NCBI RefSeq assembly: GCF_002407605.1
Contig: NZ_NXGV01000001.1
Location: 62,643 to 126,642, forward strand
Direction of reading: 5' to 3'
DNA: 64,000 bases
Source: Marinobacter sp. ANT_B65
GTDB taxonomy: Bacteria > Pseudomonadota > Gammaproteobacteria > Pseudomonadales > Oleiphilaceae
The notes under the pieces were generated by a model. That model was not told the DNA's origin and did not search any database. It saw only the letters and a program-made list of their open reading frames with translations. Made by a program: the position numbers and the translations under genes. Below are positions 34,240-43,808 of this stretch, in pieces; position 1 is the first letter of the stretch; each line of letters begins with the position of its first letter.

Positions 34240-35223
34240 TCAGCTTGTGCTGGCGGCGACAACCGTGGAAAGCAGGTAGCCGGTGTAGGCAACGTAAACC
34301 AGCAGCAGAATGGAGCCGTCAAACCGGCTGATGACTTTTCGCCAGCCGGTCATTCCAAAGCCCATAACCAGCAGGCCGAGGGTCAGAGCCAGCATCAGCG
34401 TCCAGTCACGGTATAGCACTTCCGGATCCACAGACAGCGGCTGTATGACTGCGGCAAGGCCAACAACGGCGAGAGTGTTGAAGATGCCTGAGCCGAGAAT
34501 GTTACCCAGAATCAGATCATGTTCGTTTTTGCGGACTGCCGCCAGGGCTGAGGCCAGTTCTGGCAGAGACGTACCAATGGCTACGATGGTCAGACCGATG
34601 ACCAGATCACTGACGCCAAGGCTTTGGGCTATGGTAACCGCGCCCCAGACCAGGAGGCGGGAGCTGACAACCAGCAGGATAAGGCCAATAATCAGCCACA
34701 TTACGGCTGTTTTCATCGGCATGAGATCTGAGTCTATCCGGGCACCGGCTTCATCCGCCAGTGGGTCGCCCTTGCTTCGCATGCCCTGAAATATGGACCA
34801 GCCCATAACGGCGCTGAATACGCCCAGCAACACCCAGCCATCAAACCGTGAGAGCTCTCCGTCCAGCAATTGGGCGCCGGCAATCAGGGTGAGCACCACA
34901 AGTAACGGAAGTTCTTTCCGGATAACCTGGGAATGGACAGCAATGGGGGCAATCACAGCCGTAAGGCCAACAATCAGGGCTATATTGGTGATGTTGGAGC
35001 CATAACCGTTACCCAGAGCAAGCCCCGGGTTACCGTCAGCGGCGGCCATGGCGGAGACTGCCAGTTCTGGCGCCGAAGTTCCGAAACCTATAATCACCAT
35101 GCCGATAAGGAGTGCGGGCATTCCCAGGTGTTTTGCGACCGCGGCCGCCCCTTCCACAAACTTGTCTGCGCTCCATACCAGCAATACAAGGCCGGCGATA
35201 ATTGCGCCTATAGCCATTACCAT
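34240..35223 (-). CDS. Calcium/sodium antiporter (CaCA family, YrbG-like)
   Basis: 327-residue inner-membrane protein with about ten transmembrane segments arranged as two inverted repeats. Each repeat carries the ion-binding alpha motif: GFGTSAPELAVSAMAA (about residue 47) and AIGTSLPELASALAA (about 215). The central hydrophilic loop is rich in acidic residues. It exchanges Ca2+ (or another cation) for Na+ or K+, which fits a marine organism. Length and topology are normal. Confidence 0.9.
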   Translation of the reverse strand: MVMAIGAIIAGLVLLVWSADKFVEGAAAVAKHLGMPALLIGMVIIGFGTSAPELAVSAMAAADGNPGLALGNGYGSNITNIALIVGLTAVIAPIAVHSQVIRKELPLLVVLTLIAGAQLLDGELSRFDGWVLLGVFSAVMGWSIFQGMRSKGDPLADEAGARIDSDLMPMKTAVMWLIIGLILLVVSSRLLVWGAVTIAQSLGVSDLVIGLTIVAIGTSLPELASALAAVRKNEHDLILGNILGSGIFNTLAVVGLAAVIQPLSVDPEVLYRDWTLMLALTLGLLVMGFGMTGWRKVISRFDGSILLLVYVAYTGYLLSTVVAASTS

Positions 35224-35718
35224 AGATAAACCTCAGTCAGGTATCTTCTGCAAAACAGGTGTCTGAACCGCCCGGATAACCGGGGGCGTATACACCGGGA
35301 AGGTGTGCAAGATACCGCATAAAGGCCTTTAAGGTCAGCCCCTTTCGGATGAAGTGGTATTATTGGGGCCAAGGTAGGGCATGAGACTAAAGTTGCGGTG
35401 ATATTGCTTCTGAAAGAGGAGAGAATTTGAAGTCGTCTGTCACTTCAAGACAGACCCGGATGATTACCTATACCCGGTACAAGCCTCTGTTCGTATGCTA
35501 ATGAAATAACCGCTAGACTAGAGCACAGACCATATACTGATCCGGTATATTTTGTAATCGCAATTTATATTTCTGCGAAAATCCGGATAATTACGCGCAC
35601 ATTCAGAACGGATGCTCACAGCAACGTCTTTTTACCTTGCGACTTGCCGGCATCCGACAGACCTCTCCGCTGATCGTGGGGGGGCGAAAGGTTCAATACT
35701 AGCTAAGGTGAAGAACCA
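35224..35718. other. Non-coding interval between antiporter and mqo
   Basis: 495 bp with no credible gene. It must contain the promoters of the leftward antiporter and rightward mqo genes. The segment 35530-35560 contains an AT-rich imperfect palindrome centred on TGATCC (ATATACTGATCCGGTATAT), a possible operator. Nothing else is recognised. Confidence 0.5.
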
Positions 35719-37200
35719 ATGGCCGTAAAACAGGCAGATGTAGTGTTGGTCGGAGGTGGTGTCATGAGCGCCACACTCGGCATGATGCTAAGGCAGTTGG
35801 ATCCGTCGTTGAAAATTGTCATGCTGGAGCGTCTTGACCACGTTGCACATGAAAGTACTGACGGATGGAATAATGCAGGAACCGGGCACGCGGGATACTG
35901 TGAGCTCAACTATACGCCCGAGACCGACGATGGTGATGTGGCAATTGAGCGTGCGCTCCAGATCAATGCGCAGTTCGAAGTGTCGCTGCAGTTCTGGTCG
36001 CATCTGGTAGAGCAGGGCATGCTGCCCGAGCCTTCAAAGTTTATTAATCGCACGCCGCATCAGAGCTTTGTCTGGGGTGAGGACGATGTGGCTTTCCTCA
36101 AACGCCGCTATGAGCGCTTGAGCTCCCATCATCTGTTCCGTGATATGGAATATACTGAGTCACCCCGGGATCTGGAAGAGTGGATGCCTCTGATTGTCCA
36201 GGGCCGGGATCCGATGCAGCGTGTTGCAGCAACCCGCATACGCCATGGTTCGGATGTGGATTTCGGTTCCCTGACCCGCAACATGGTTGAGTATCTGCAA
36301 AGTCAGCCTAACTTCGAGTTGATGCTGGGCTGCCCGGTGCATTACATAGACCAGCGCGATAATGGTCGGTGGAAAGTCCGGGTTAAAAACCAGCACACTG
36401 GTGAGCAGACCAAGCTGGAAACGGAATTTGTATTTCTGGGGGCTGGTGGTGGTGCACTGCCAATGCTGCAGAAATCCGGAATTGACGAAGCCCGCGGCTA
36501 TGGCGGTTTCCCTGTCAGCGGGCAGTGGCTGGTATGTCGCGACCCGGCGGTGGTAAAAAAGCACCACTCCAAGGTATATGGCAAGGCTCCGATTGGTGCG
36601 CCGCCCATGTCAGTGCCACATCTGGATACCCGTATCATCAATGGTGAACCGGCCCTTCTGTTTGGCCCGTTTGCAGGATTTACCACCCGTTTCCTCAAAC
36701 AGGGTTCCATCTTCGATCTGTTTGGCTCCGTGCGCACGAGCAACCTGAAACCCATGTTGTCAGTGAGTAAGAGTAATATGGACCTTACCCGATATCTGAT
36801 CGGTGAAGTGTTCCAGTCACACAGTGACCGTGTAGAGGCTCTCCGTAACTTCTTCCCGGAAGCCCAGGAAGGTAACTGGGAGCTGCGTAATGCCGGTCAG
36901 CGTGTTCAGATCATCAAGCAGGCTGAAGGTGGTGGTGGAAAGCTGGAGTTCGGAACTGAAATAGTGGCATCAAAAGATGGCACTCTGGCTGCTTTGCTTG
37001 GGGCCTCTCCAGGTGCGTCTACGGCAGCGAACGCTATGCTCAGTGTGATTGAGCGTTGCTTCCCCAAGAAAATCCAGACGCCCGAGTGGCAGGAACGCAT
37101 GAAGTTGATGGTGCCTTCGTACGGCCAGTCACTGGTGAACGATGAAGCTCTTTTGACTAAAGTTCGTGAAAGAACACTCTCTACCCTGAAGCTGAACTGA
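35719..37200 (+). CDS. mqo: Malate:quinone oxidoreductase
   Basis: 493-residue FAD-dependent, membrane-associated enzyme that oxidises malate to oxaloacetate and passes electrons to quinone. The N-terminal FAD-binding motif is VLVGGGVMSATLGMML, followed by LERLDHVAHESTDGWNNAGTGHAGYCELNYTP, given here as a landmark in pieces: the blocks STDGWNNAGTGHA and ELNYTP are family-specific. The C-terminal part includes FGPFAGFTTRFLKQGS and LLGASPGASTAA. It complements FumC in the TCA cycle. A hairpin terminator follows. Confidence 0.94.
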   Translation: MAVKQADVVLVGGGVMSATLGMMLRQLDPSLKIVMLERLDHVAHESTDGWNNAGTGHAGYCELNYTPETDDGDVAIERALQINAQFEVSLQFWSHLVEQGMLPEPSKFINRTPHQSFVWGEDDVAFLKRRYERLSSHHLFRDMEYTESPRDLEEWMPLIVQGRDPMQRVAATRIRHGSDVDFGSLTRNMVEYLQSQPNFELMLGCPVHYIDQRDNGRWKVRVKNQHTGEQTKLETEFVFLGAGGGALPMLQKSGIDEARGYGGFPVSGQWLVCRDPAVVKKHHSKVYGKAPIGAPPMSVPHLDTRIINGEPALLFGPFAGFTTRFLKQGSIFDLFGSVRTSNLKPMLSVSKSNMDLTRYLIGEVFQSHSDRVEALRNFFPEAQEGNWELRNAGQRVQIIKQAEGGGGKLEFGTEIVASKDGTLAALLGASPGASTAANAMLSVIERCFPKKIQTPEWQERMKLMVPSYGQSLVNDEALLTKVRERTLSTLKLN

Positions 37201-37250
37201 TATTTCCGCTTGATCTGAGCAAATCTCAGAAAGCTTTGTGGGTAGCGCTA

Positions 37251-37297
37251 AAGCACGCTGGGTGCCGGTATTCAAACCAGTGCCCAGCGTGCTTTTG
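37251..37297 (+). terminator. Terminator hairpin after mqo
   Basis: A 12-bp stem (AAGCACGCTGGG with CCCAGCGTGCTT) closes a 20-base loop and is followed by TTTT. It separates mqo from the ATP-grasp gene pair. Confidence 0.7.
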
Positions 37298-37378
37298 CAT
37301 TTCTTACCGGATTGATATTTGCGATTCTCATATATCAGCGTAGGGTGGAAACGACACCCTGATGCAAGGAGATAGCCC

Positions 37379-38611
37379 GTGAGCGAGCACAAATACAATC
37401 CTGAGAAGGGGTATGTTGCGCTACTCGGCTGGAGCCTGAACGCTGTAGAGGCTGCTGATAAATTTGATCGCCGATACGTGGTGGTTGCTCCCGACTGGGC
37501 TGAGCCCTACTGCAAAGAACATGATATCCCCTACGTACCCTGGAACTTCGAGCGACTTAACGACCGCTCGGTCGAGATCGCCCAGACGCTCAAAGGCATG
37601 GGAGTAGATGTAGCCATTCCCCTGTTTGAAGAAACCGTTGAGTGGGCGGGCGCTATCAATTCAGTCCTGATGGATAAGCCGCGACTTTTTGGTCAGGCAA
37701 TGTTGCTGCGAGACAAGGCACTGATGAAGCGCCGCGCTCAGCTCGGTGGTATCCGGGTGGGCATTTTTGAAGAAGCCCATGACAAGGGCGATGTGATCCG
37801 TTTTCTCAAGCGTGTTAACCAGACGCTGCTTAAACTCGATGGCGACCCCAACGATCCAATTCACCTCAAAGCGTTTGATAAAGCCGGCTGCCTTGGCCAC
37901 AGAGTCATTCGTACCCCTGACGAAGTGGATTCCATCCCGGACGAAGAGTTTCCCGTGCTTATGGAATCGCACCTGGATGGTTGGGAGTTTGCAGTCGAGG
38001 CCTGGATTCATAATGGCAAGATTGCTTTCCTGAACATCTCCGAGTACGTCACTCTGGGTTATTCTGTATTCGTTCCTGCAACGCCCGATCTTGAAAAATA
38101 TCGCGACCAGATCCGCAGCGAAATTGAAAAGCTGATCAAGGCATTTGATATTGATTTCGGATTTATTCATCCGGAATATTTCGTCACCAGCGACAGCACC
38201 ATGTACTTTGGTGAAGTGGCCTACAGACCACCCGGGTTCAAAGTCTTTGAACTGCTTGAGAAAGCATACGGCTTCAATGCCTATCAGGGTCTGATCCTTT
38301 CATTTGATCCCAAAACCACGCCGGAAGAAATCAAGGCGTTCTTCCCGAGAGAGGTTGTGGATGCCAAAGGTTATGCAGGCTGCTTTGGCGTGTACCCAAG
38401 GCGGCGGGTGGTCAGCAAGCTGGAAATTCCGGAAGAAACCGAGAACCATGAATATTTCGAATCGCACGAACTGACGCCCCCACTTGAAGAGACCGTCACC
38501 AAACGTACGGCATTTGGTACGCACTGGGGCCTGGTGTATTTCTTCGGTGAAGATCCTTATGTCATGCGCGATCTCCTGAAGCACCAGGAAGATCTGGATT
38601 TCTATGTATAA
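37379..38611 (+). CDS. ATP-grasp ligase of unknown substrate
   Basis: 410-residue protein starting at GUG 37379, behind AAGGAG. The N-terminal pre-ATP-grasp fold (about 1-100) is followed by the ATP-grasp: lid and nucleotide-binding parts around MLLRDKALMKRRAQLGGIRVG, the strand VLMESHLDGWEFAVEAWIHNG and the metal-binding end GFIHPEYFVTSDSTMYFGEVAYRPPG, whose Glu and Arg resemble the E-x-N/R-x-R loop of carbamoyl-phosphate-synthase-type enzymes. It therefore probably makes an amide or carboxylate bond via an acyl phosphate. The gene lies 22-54 bp upstream of the large papain-like protein gene. No pathway genes identify the substrate. Confidence 0.75.
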   Translation: MSEHKYNPEKGYVALLGWSLNAVEAADKFDRRYVVVAPDWAEPYCKEHDIPYVPWNFERLNDRSVEIAQTLKGMGVDVAIPLFEETVEWAGAINSVLMDKPRLFGQAMLLRDKALMKRRAQLGGIRVGIFEEAHDKGDVIRFLKRVNQTLLKLDGDPNDPIHLKAFDKAGCLGHRVIRTPDEVDSIPDEEFPVLMESHLDGWEFAVEAWIHNGKIAFLNISEYVTLGYSVFVPATPDLEKYRDQIRSEIEKLIKAFDIDFGFIHPEYFVTSDSTMYFGEVAYRPPGFKVFELLEKAYGFNAYQGLILSFDPKTTPEEIKAFFPREVVDAKGYAGCFGVYPRRRVVSKLEIPEETENHEYFESHELTPPLEETVTKRTAFGTHWGLVYFFGEDPYVMRDLLKHQEDLDFYV

Positions 38612-38665
38612 TCGGGCGATGCACTAACAACTATGGGGTTTGATGCAGGCCCTGAGGAACATCGT

Positions 38666-40687
38666 TTGAGCGATAACCAATCGGGCAGCACAGTGCCGGC
38701 TGTTAATCTGGATAAGCTGGCGCAAAGGCTGGATGATTCGATCCAGGTACTGGAAGAAAGCAGGTCCTTTGCCAAACTGGACAAGCTACCTCGCGTATTT
38801 GATCTTGTCCGGAGAATACTGCTGCAGGCGGAAGGCTGTGCAGTCATCGAAGCCCGGGTTGAGCGTTTGGAAAATGCGGGAGTGTTTGCCGGAACAGATT
38901 GGGCAGAGCCCGCGATTCTGTTACCTGCACTTACCACCTATTCCCTGCAAAGCCAGAACGCAGACACGGTAATTATTGAAGTGCTCAGTGAGCTCCGGCT
39001 ATTGGCGGTAGCTCGCGGAGCATACCTGCACCCTTCAGTATCGGCCGAGCAGGCTCACCATTACCTGACGCAGGTTCTTGCGATCAATCTTGGTCTGCTT
39101 TTTGGTATGACCGGTGAGGCCGAACGTGAACAGCGCAAACTGGCACTGATCAGTCAGCAGGTTGTGCAGTATGTGGCTCAGCATATTGGTTACGAACATG
39201 TAATCGACAGCCTGATTGAAGAAATCTGGCGAATTCTGCAACAGCGGCCCATTCAAGTGGCTGGAGTGCGCAGGATGATCACCCAGATTGCCATTTGCCG
39301 CGCCGAGCCCGATGTTGATCTTGGTGGTGCCGGACGCGGAGCGGACAGGCTGATTTCAAGTCTGTACGGTCCGACCCGGGGGTGCAGCGAGGATCCCGGA
39401 ACTGTGGTTTACCAGCAGCGCCTGGACTCCATGGACTCCCAGACCCTGCAGAATGAAGCTACCGGGTTCGCCCGGTCCATGCACGATACCGGTCTGGTCT
39501 CTCCCTACCACGCATCCTTTGTACGCTATATCCTGGAAAGCCATGATAACCTGCTTAGCGAGGCGCTAGGGCTTTCCAGTACAGGGCGCGACTGTCTGAT
39601 GTGCTATCGCGACCTGGTGTATAACCTGATCACCGAAGGTATTTTCCCTGAAACTGCTCAAGGTATTTATGGCCTGGCGCTCATGCTGGAGCGGGGCATT
39701 CTCTATCAGCCTCCTGTAGCACCTGCACTTTGGCGTCAGGCCCGGCTGAACCTTTGTCCGCAAGCGCGTGAGCGCCTGCAGCTTGCCTATGGCTACCAGC
39801 CTCAAGCGGGCGCCTGGCTGATTCAGGGCGTGCTGAATATGCTGGGACAGCCGCTGGGGGTTGGCCAGGGAAATAATCCTACCTGCCAGTCTGCCCGGGC
39901 TCTTTCCATGTGGGCCTATAACGATCCGGATTATCTGCTGCAAATGGTTGCATGGGCTGCACGGGATAACGAAATCATCATGCACTTTGAGGGGCAGCCT
40001 GTTTCCTCGGCGCAAAGCTCCGGGGGGCTGGCATCGGAAGTGACCCTTGATCTGGACCCGGTATCACTGGTTGTAGTGCCTCATCTTGATCGGATATACG
40101 GCGAGATGGGCCGCATGTGCATCGGCCGGGAAGGTGATCCGCACAGGTGGATAAACCCGGAATTCCACGGCTGGTCTGCGGGGAGAGGGTTTGCTATCAA
40201 TGTGGATGTGGCCACCGGCAACCTGGACGATCTGGAAGGTTTTATCCGGCATTTTTACGCCAGTTATCACCCGTATTACAACGGCAACCAGCCGCTCATA
40301 CACCCTCAGCCTGCCGGCATTGCCGTAACGGACAGAGCTGCGCGCTTTATTGGCTGGCATGCAATAACGATTCTCAGGGTGGCCCTCGACCCGGAGGGTG
40401 AAATGCGCGTGTATTTCTATAACCCTAATAACGACAGCGGCCAGAGCTGGGGTAATAATGTACACGTGAACACGGAGGGCTGTGGGGAGCGGTTTGGTGA
40501 GGCGTCTCTGCCGTTCGAACAGTTCACATCCCGGTTGTACATATTCCACTTTGACCCGCTTGAACGTGGCGAGCCTGCGGATGTAGGGGTAGACGAACTA
40601 CAACGGGTAATGGAAGGGGTTTACCAAAGCTGGGGCCAAAACCGTGTTCCCGCCCAGGAACTGCAGGCTCAGAATCCGCAGACGTAA
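38666..40687 (+). CDS. Large uncharacterised protein with papain-like Cys/His/Asn arrangement
   Basis: About 673 residues, not recognised as a named family. Numbering here is from ATG 38633, which lacks a Shine-Dalgarno; UUG 38666 follows GAGGA by seven bases and is favoured. The first 400 residues look helical and soluble. The C-terminal third contains GNNPTCQSARALSMW (Cys418), RFIGWHAITILRV (His576) and FYNPNNDSGQSWG (Asn597, Asp601). The order Cys-His-Asn, a beta-strand after the His, and the SWG ending resemble papain or transglutaminase folds. It follows the ATP-grasp gene closely. A role in cleaving or ligating a peptide made with that enzyme is conjecture. Confidence 0.6.
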   Translation: MSDNQSGSTVPAVNLDKLAQRLDDSIQVLEESRSFAKLDKLPRVFDLVRRILLQAEGCAVIEARVERLENAGVFAGTDWAEPAILLPALTTYSLQSQNADTVIIEVLSELRLLAVARGAYLHPSVSAEQAHHYLTQVLAINLGLLFGMTGEAEREQRKLALISQQVVQYVAQHIGYEHVIDSLIEEIWRILQQRPIQVAGVRRMITQIAICRAEPDVDLGGAGRGADRLISSLYGPTRGCSEDPGTVVYQQRLDSMDSQTLQNEATGFARSMHDTGLVSPYHASFVRYILESHDNLLSEALGLSSTGRDCLMCYRDLVYNLITEGIFPETAQGIYGLALMLERGILYQPPVAPALWRQARLNLCPQARERLQLAYGYQPQAGAWLIQGVLNMLGQPLGVGQGNNPTCQSARALSMWAYNDPDYLLQMVAWAARDNEIIMHFEGQPVSSAQSSGGLASEVTLDLDPVSLVVVPHLDRIYGEMGRMCIGREGDPHRWINPEFHGWSAGRGFAINVDVATGNLDDLEGFIRHFYASYHPYYNGNQPLIHPQPAGIAVTDRAARFIGWHAITILRVALDPEGEMRVYFYNPNNDSGQSWGNNVHVNTEGCGERFGEASLPFEQFTSRLYIFHFDPLERGEPADVGVDELQRVMEGVYQSWGQNRVPAQELQAQNPQT

Positions 40688-40716
40688 ACAGGCCGGCAGG
40701 GTGGTAATCCGGGCTG

Positions 40717-41604
40717 TTACCCGGGCTGGGTGGCGCCTCTAAGCATGGCATGCAAGAGTTCGTCGGCATCGAACTTGGTAAGAGCCTCGTTGGCACCCAC
40801 CTGGTTGGCGTAGCTCAGGCTCATCTCGCTGTTCAGAGATGTATGCAGAATGATGTAAGGCTGCTTCAGTGCGCCATTATCCCGCACATCGAATGCCAGT
40901 TCGTAGCCGTCCAGACCCGGCATCTCGATATCGCTTACCAGAATATCAACAGGTTGTCCGAGCTCGTTGTCCTTCAGGAGGCTTTGCAGCGCGTCATCAC
41001 CGTTGGTGGTGACCTTGTAGGGGATATCCTTTGCGTCCAGTACATCGCAGAGCTGTTTACGGGCGACACGGGAATCGTCCACCAGCAGAATGTTGAGGGC
41101 TTTCAGGGTTTCGCTCTGCACGTCTGTAAGAGCGACATCCCCTGTGTCCAGAGAAGCGGGGTATACGTTTGCCAGTAACAGTTCGACATCCAGCAGCTGA
41201 ATGATGTCGCCTTCGGCCTCCATCAGGCCGGTTATAAAGGCTCTGTCTCCCAGTGCCGCCGGTGGTGCTTTTACCTTCTTCCAGTCGGCCTCAATGATCT
41301 TGTCCACGCCGCGCACCAGAAAGCCGATTTCCTGACGCTGAACATCCGTGATGATGATTGAGGCAGCCCCCAGTTCTTCAGGCGTCAGCCCCCGGTAGCC
41401 CACTGCGGCGGCCATATCAATCACTGGAACTGTGGCGCCACGGAAGCTGGTTGTTCCAACAACTGCATGGTGGCTGTGGGGTAATCTGGCCAGTGGTTTG
41501 AAGGGGAGTATTTCCCGGATTTTCAGCGTGCCGATGCCGAACAGCCGGGTGCCGGATAAGCGGAACAGAAGGAGTTTCTGGGATTGTTTGGCTTTGCTGG
41601 TCAT
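40717..41604 (-). CDS. cheV: Chemotaxis coupling protein CheV
   Basis: 295-residue protein with an N-terminal CheW domain (LLLFRLSGTRLFGIGTLKIREIL, then GTTSFRGATVPVIDMAAAVGYR) and a C-terminal receiver (LNILLVDDSRVARKQL; phospho-acceptor Asp in DILVSDIEMPGLDGYELAF; Lys in ALTKFDADELL). It couples chemoreceptors to CheA and can be tuned by phosphorylation. The ATG at 41604 has AAGGA seven bases upstream and is preferred over an in-frame ATG at 41667, which would run through a large palindrome. It stands alone here, away from other chemotaxis genes. Confidence 0.88.
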   Translation of the reverse strand: MTSKAKQSQKLLLFRLSGTRLFGIGTLKIREILPFKPLARLPHSHHAVVGTTSFRGATVPVIDMAAAVGYRGLTPEELGAASIIITDVQRQEIGFLVRGVDKIIEADWKKVKAPPAALGDRAFITGLMEAEGDIIQLLDVELLLANVYPASLDTGDVALTDVQSETLKALNILLVDDSRVARKQLCDVLDAKDIPYKVTTNGDDALQSLLKDNELGQPVDILVSDIEMPGLDGYELAFDVRDNGALKQPYIILHTSLNSEMSLSYANQVGANEALTKFDADELLHAMLRGATQPG

Positions 41605-41623
41605 AATCCGGTCCTTGCGAGCA

Positions 41624-41662
41624 TACCCTTCCGGGAAAGCGGGAGGCTTTCCCGGAAGGGTA
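41624..41662. repeat. 17-bp perfect inverted repeat in the cheV leader
   Basis: TACCCTTCCGGGAAAGC (41624-41640) and its exact complement (41646-41662) flank a five-base loop. It lies just upstream of the cheV Shine-Dalgarno, so a cheV message would begin with, or run through, a very stable hairpin. There is no T run on either strand, so it is not an ordinary terminator. The outer half-site contains CCGGGAAAG, reminiscent of the GGGAA palindromes of the quinoprotein promoters, probably by chance. Confidence 0.8.
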
Positions 41663-41862
41663 GTCAAAAACGATATGGACCGAAGATAGCAAGCTTACGG
41701 GCTCTTATCATCCGTTACCGTGACAACTTTGGTAACGAATCGTATTCAGCATTGTTGCGTTACCGCCAGGTCAGCAATCAGATTCCGCTATATTAGCAGG
41801 GGCAGGTGTCGAGAACCTCGGGTCCAGCATCGACTCCTTAAGTTGAGAAGAGGTCACGCCCG

Positions 41863-42294
41863 ATGAAGCTGGATTTTCAAAGTGAGATAAACCAACCCGT
41901 AGATCGGGTGTTCCAGTTTTGCACCTCAAAATCAGGGTTCCTGGCTCACTTTCCATTCAGTGCCAAATGGATCAGCGGCCCGGATGGCTGGAACGGCCCC
42001 GGAGAAACTTTGAGCTTTTCGTTTCAATTGTTTGGTATACCTGTCCGTTACACAGCTGAAATAACTGAATTTGAAAAAAACGCACGTTTTGTCGATGTCA
42101 TGCGAAAAGGGCCTTACAAATTTTTCCGCCATGAACATATTTTCACGCTAATAGGAGACAGGACTCTTTATACGGACCGCCTTGAATTCTCGGGAGGGTT
42201 TGGGAATATGGCCGATACCTTGATCAGCGCTCCTTTAACAAGGCGGGTTTTCAAGAAACGTCATGAGCTTATGAGGCAGGCACTGGAAGGATGA
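41863..42294 (+). CDS. SRPBCC-family ligand-binding protein
   Basis: 143-residue protein with the START/SRPBCC pattern: MKLDFQSEINQPVDRVFQFCT at the start (strand plus helix), a central run of strands (GETLSFSFQLFGIPVRYTAEIT, VDVMRKGPYKFFRHEHIFT), YTDRLEF, and a long C-terminal helix (TRRVFKKRHELMRQAL). The fold binds hydrophobic ligands; the related cell-division-inhibitor-like proteins carry the same R-RGPF-xx-xxHxH block seen here as RKGPYKFFRHEH. No ligand or pathway can be assigned. It stands alone. Confidence 0.75.
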   Translation: MKLDFQSEINQPVDRVFQFCTSKSGFLAHFPFSAKWISGPDGWNGPGETLSFSFQLFGIPVRYTAEITEFEKNARFVDVMRKGPYKFFRHEHIFTLIGDRTLYTDRLEFSGGFGNMADTLISAPLTRRVFKKRHELMRQALEG

Positions 42295-42525
42295 ATTAAC
42301 CTTTAACGTCGCTGTCTGGCTTTTCCCTTCAATACCGAAGCCCTTTTTGACCATTTTTGATGCCAGCAGAGAGCCTGGGTTTACTGCTGCGAATACTGGA
42401 CCCTGGCTACTCTTCAATACTCGCCTGATTAAGCCGCAGGTTCAGTACAACAGTACTTCAGATAGAGGCAACCCGCAGGGGCTTTTTTCCATAGCGGAAT
42501 CAAGCCTCAGGCAGCCATGGCTAAG

Positions 42526-43578
42526 CTAGTTATGATCATGAGGAGGAGGTGGCGTCTCGAAGCCTTCGCCTCCAGGAGGAGGGCCTCCACCTGGAGGTCC
42601 ACCGGCAGCGTGATTGATGGTTGTGCCCATGTAGCAGGTCAGAACTCCGTTCAGCTCGGGTGAGCGGGCGTGGTAATGGTAACCATACCCGTCGGTGGTA
42701 TGGCCGTTGCACTCGTCCAGGTCGCCGGCCTTGTCCAGGTCTCCGCTCTCAAGAACGCCGTGGATTAAATATCCGTCCATGGCAACCGCAAAGGGTGGCG
42801 TCTCTCCATCGGGAGCATCGCCAACTTCACTGCAACCAGTCGCGGCGTGCATATGGTAACCCTCGAATGGGTTAACGTGGCCGCCGCAGTCATCAAATGC
42901 GGCGATGGTGTGAGCGCCCAGAATGGCATCCACGGGCGCGGCTGCGTCAATACGGATGCCATTGAAGGTTACGCCGAGTGGTCCTCTGGCGGGGGTGGGG
43001 GTACCCTGATGCACCGGGGTGACCGGGATCTGTACAGTAGTCGTGACAGGTTCGCCGCCTTCGAGCCATTCCATGCGCCCTTCAACGCAGTAGTTTTCGT
43101 ATTCTTCCGCTACATTAGGGCGCGCAGCCGCTTCAAACGCTTCTTTGGTATCGGTTACTCGCACATGGCCCTGGCCGTCGTGGAGCATCCAATGGTCGTC
43201 GTTATAGATGGAGGGCAGATCTAGGATGAACTGGCCTGTGACATCATAGAGATTGTCTCCGTCCAGCCAGATACCCACCTCATCCTCGGTCGCCGTCGTA
43301 GTCCTTGGGCAAAAAGGACCTACGCCATGATTGGAGGGCGTGCCCGCCACGGTGATTTCATAACAGGACGTTGCCGTGCCATCGGAGAGGGTACATTCCA
43401 CCGTTGCGACGTCCTTTACCAGCGCATCCGGCATGAAGAAGTCCAGCCAGCCGTGTGTGTGCTCTGGCTCAGAGACTGGTTCGGGCGTATTACTCATGCA
43501 ATTTGTGAGGACAAGCACCAGAGCCAGTGGGATGGTCACAGAGGTGTATCGCACAGAAGCTGTCTGCCACGGCTTCAT
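42526..43578 (-). CDS. YHYH-domain lipoprotein
   Basis: 350-residue protein. The N-terminus ends in the lipobox LTNC, so it is probably a lipoprotein, anchored after residue 28. A YHYH domain occupies the C-terminal half: GPLGVTFNGIRIDAAAP, DDCGGHVNPFEGYHMHAATGC, FAVAMDGYLIHG, and DGYGYHYHARSPELNG. The C-terminal tail (PPGGGPPPGGEGFETPPPPHDHN, about 25 residues, shown shortened) is Pro/Gly-rich and ends with His-Asp-His, which may bind metal. The paired HxH motifs suggest a metal site. The function of YHYH proteins is not established. The stop lies close to a long non-coding stretch on the right. Confidence 0.8.
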   Translation of the reverse strand: MKPWQTASVRYTSVTIPLALVLVLTNCMSNTPEPVSEPEHTHGWLDFFMPDALVKDVATVECTLSDGTATSCYEITVAGTPSNHGVGPFCPRTTTATEDEVGIWLDGDNLYDVTGQFILDLPSIYNDDHWMLHDGQGHVRVTDTKEAFEAAARPNVAEEYENYCVEGRMEWLEGGEPVTTTVQIPVTPVHQGTPTPARGPLGVTFNGIRIDAAAPVDAILGAHTIAAFDDCGGHVNPFEGYHMHAATGCSEVGDAPDGETPPFAVAMDGYLIHGVLESGDLDKAGDLDECNGHTTDGYGYHYHARSPELNGVLTCYMGTTINHAAGGPPGGGPPPGGEGFETPPPPHDHN

Positions 43579-43808
43579 AGAAACTCCCCAAAATGTTGGT
43601 CTGGCCTGAACCGGGCCGCTTCATAGCTTGTTCGTGTGTATTTCAACTATAACAGCAATTGCGTTTGACGAATTCAGAGTCATCCCTGGAACTTTCAGGG
43701 CGATATTGTTCCATCGTTTACCATCATAACTCTGCCACCACACCCCAGGTTCAGCCATATCCACCCCAAAAGCATTCCCTTAATGCTCAAATCGGAAGAC
43801 TTTGACAT

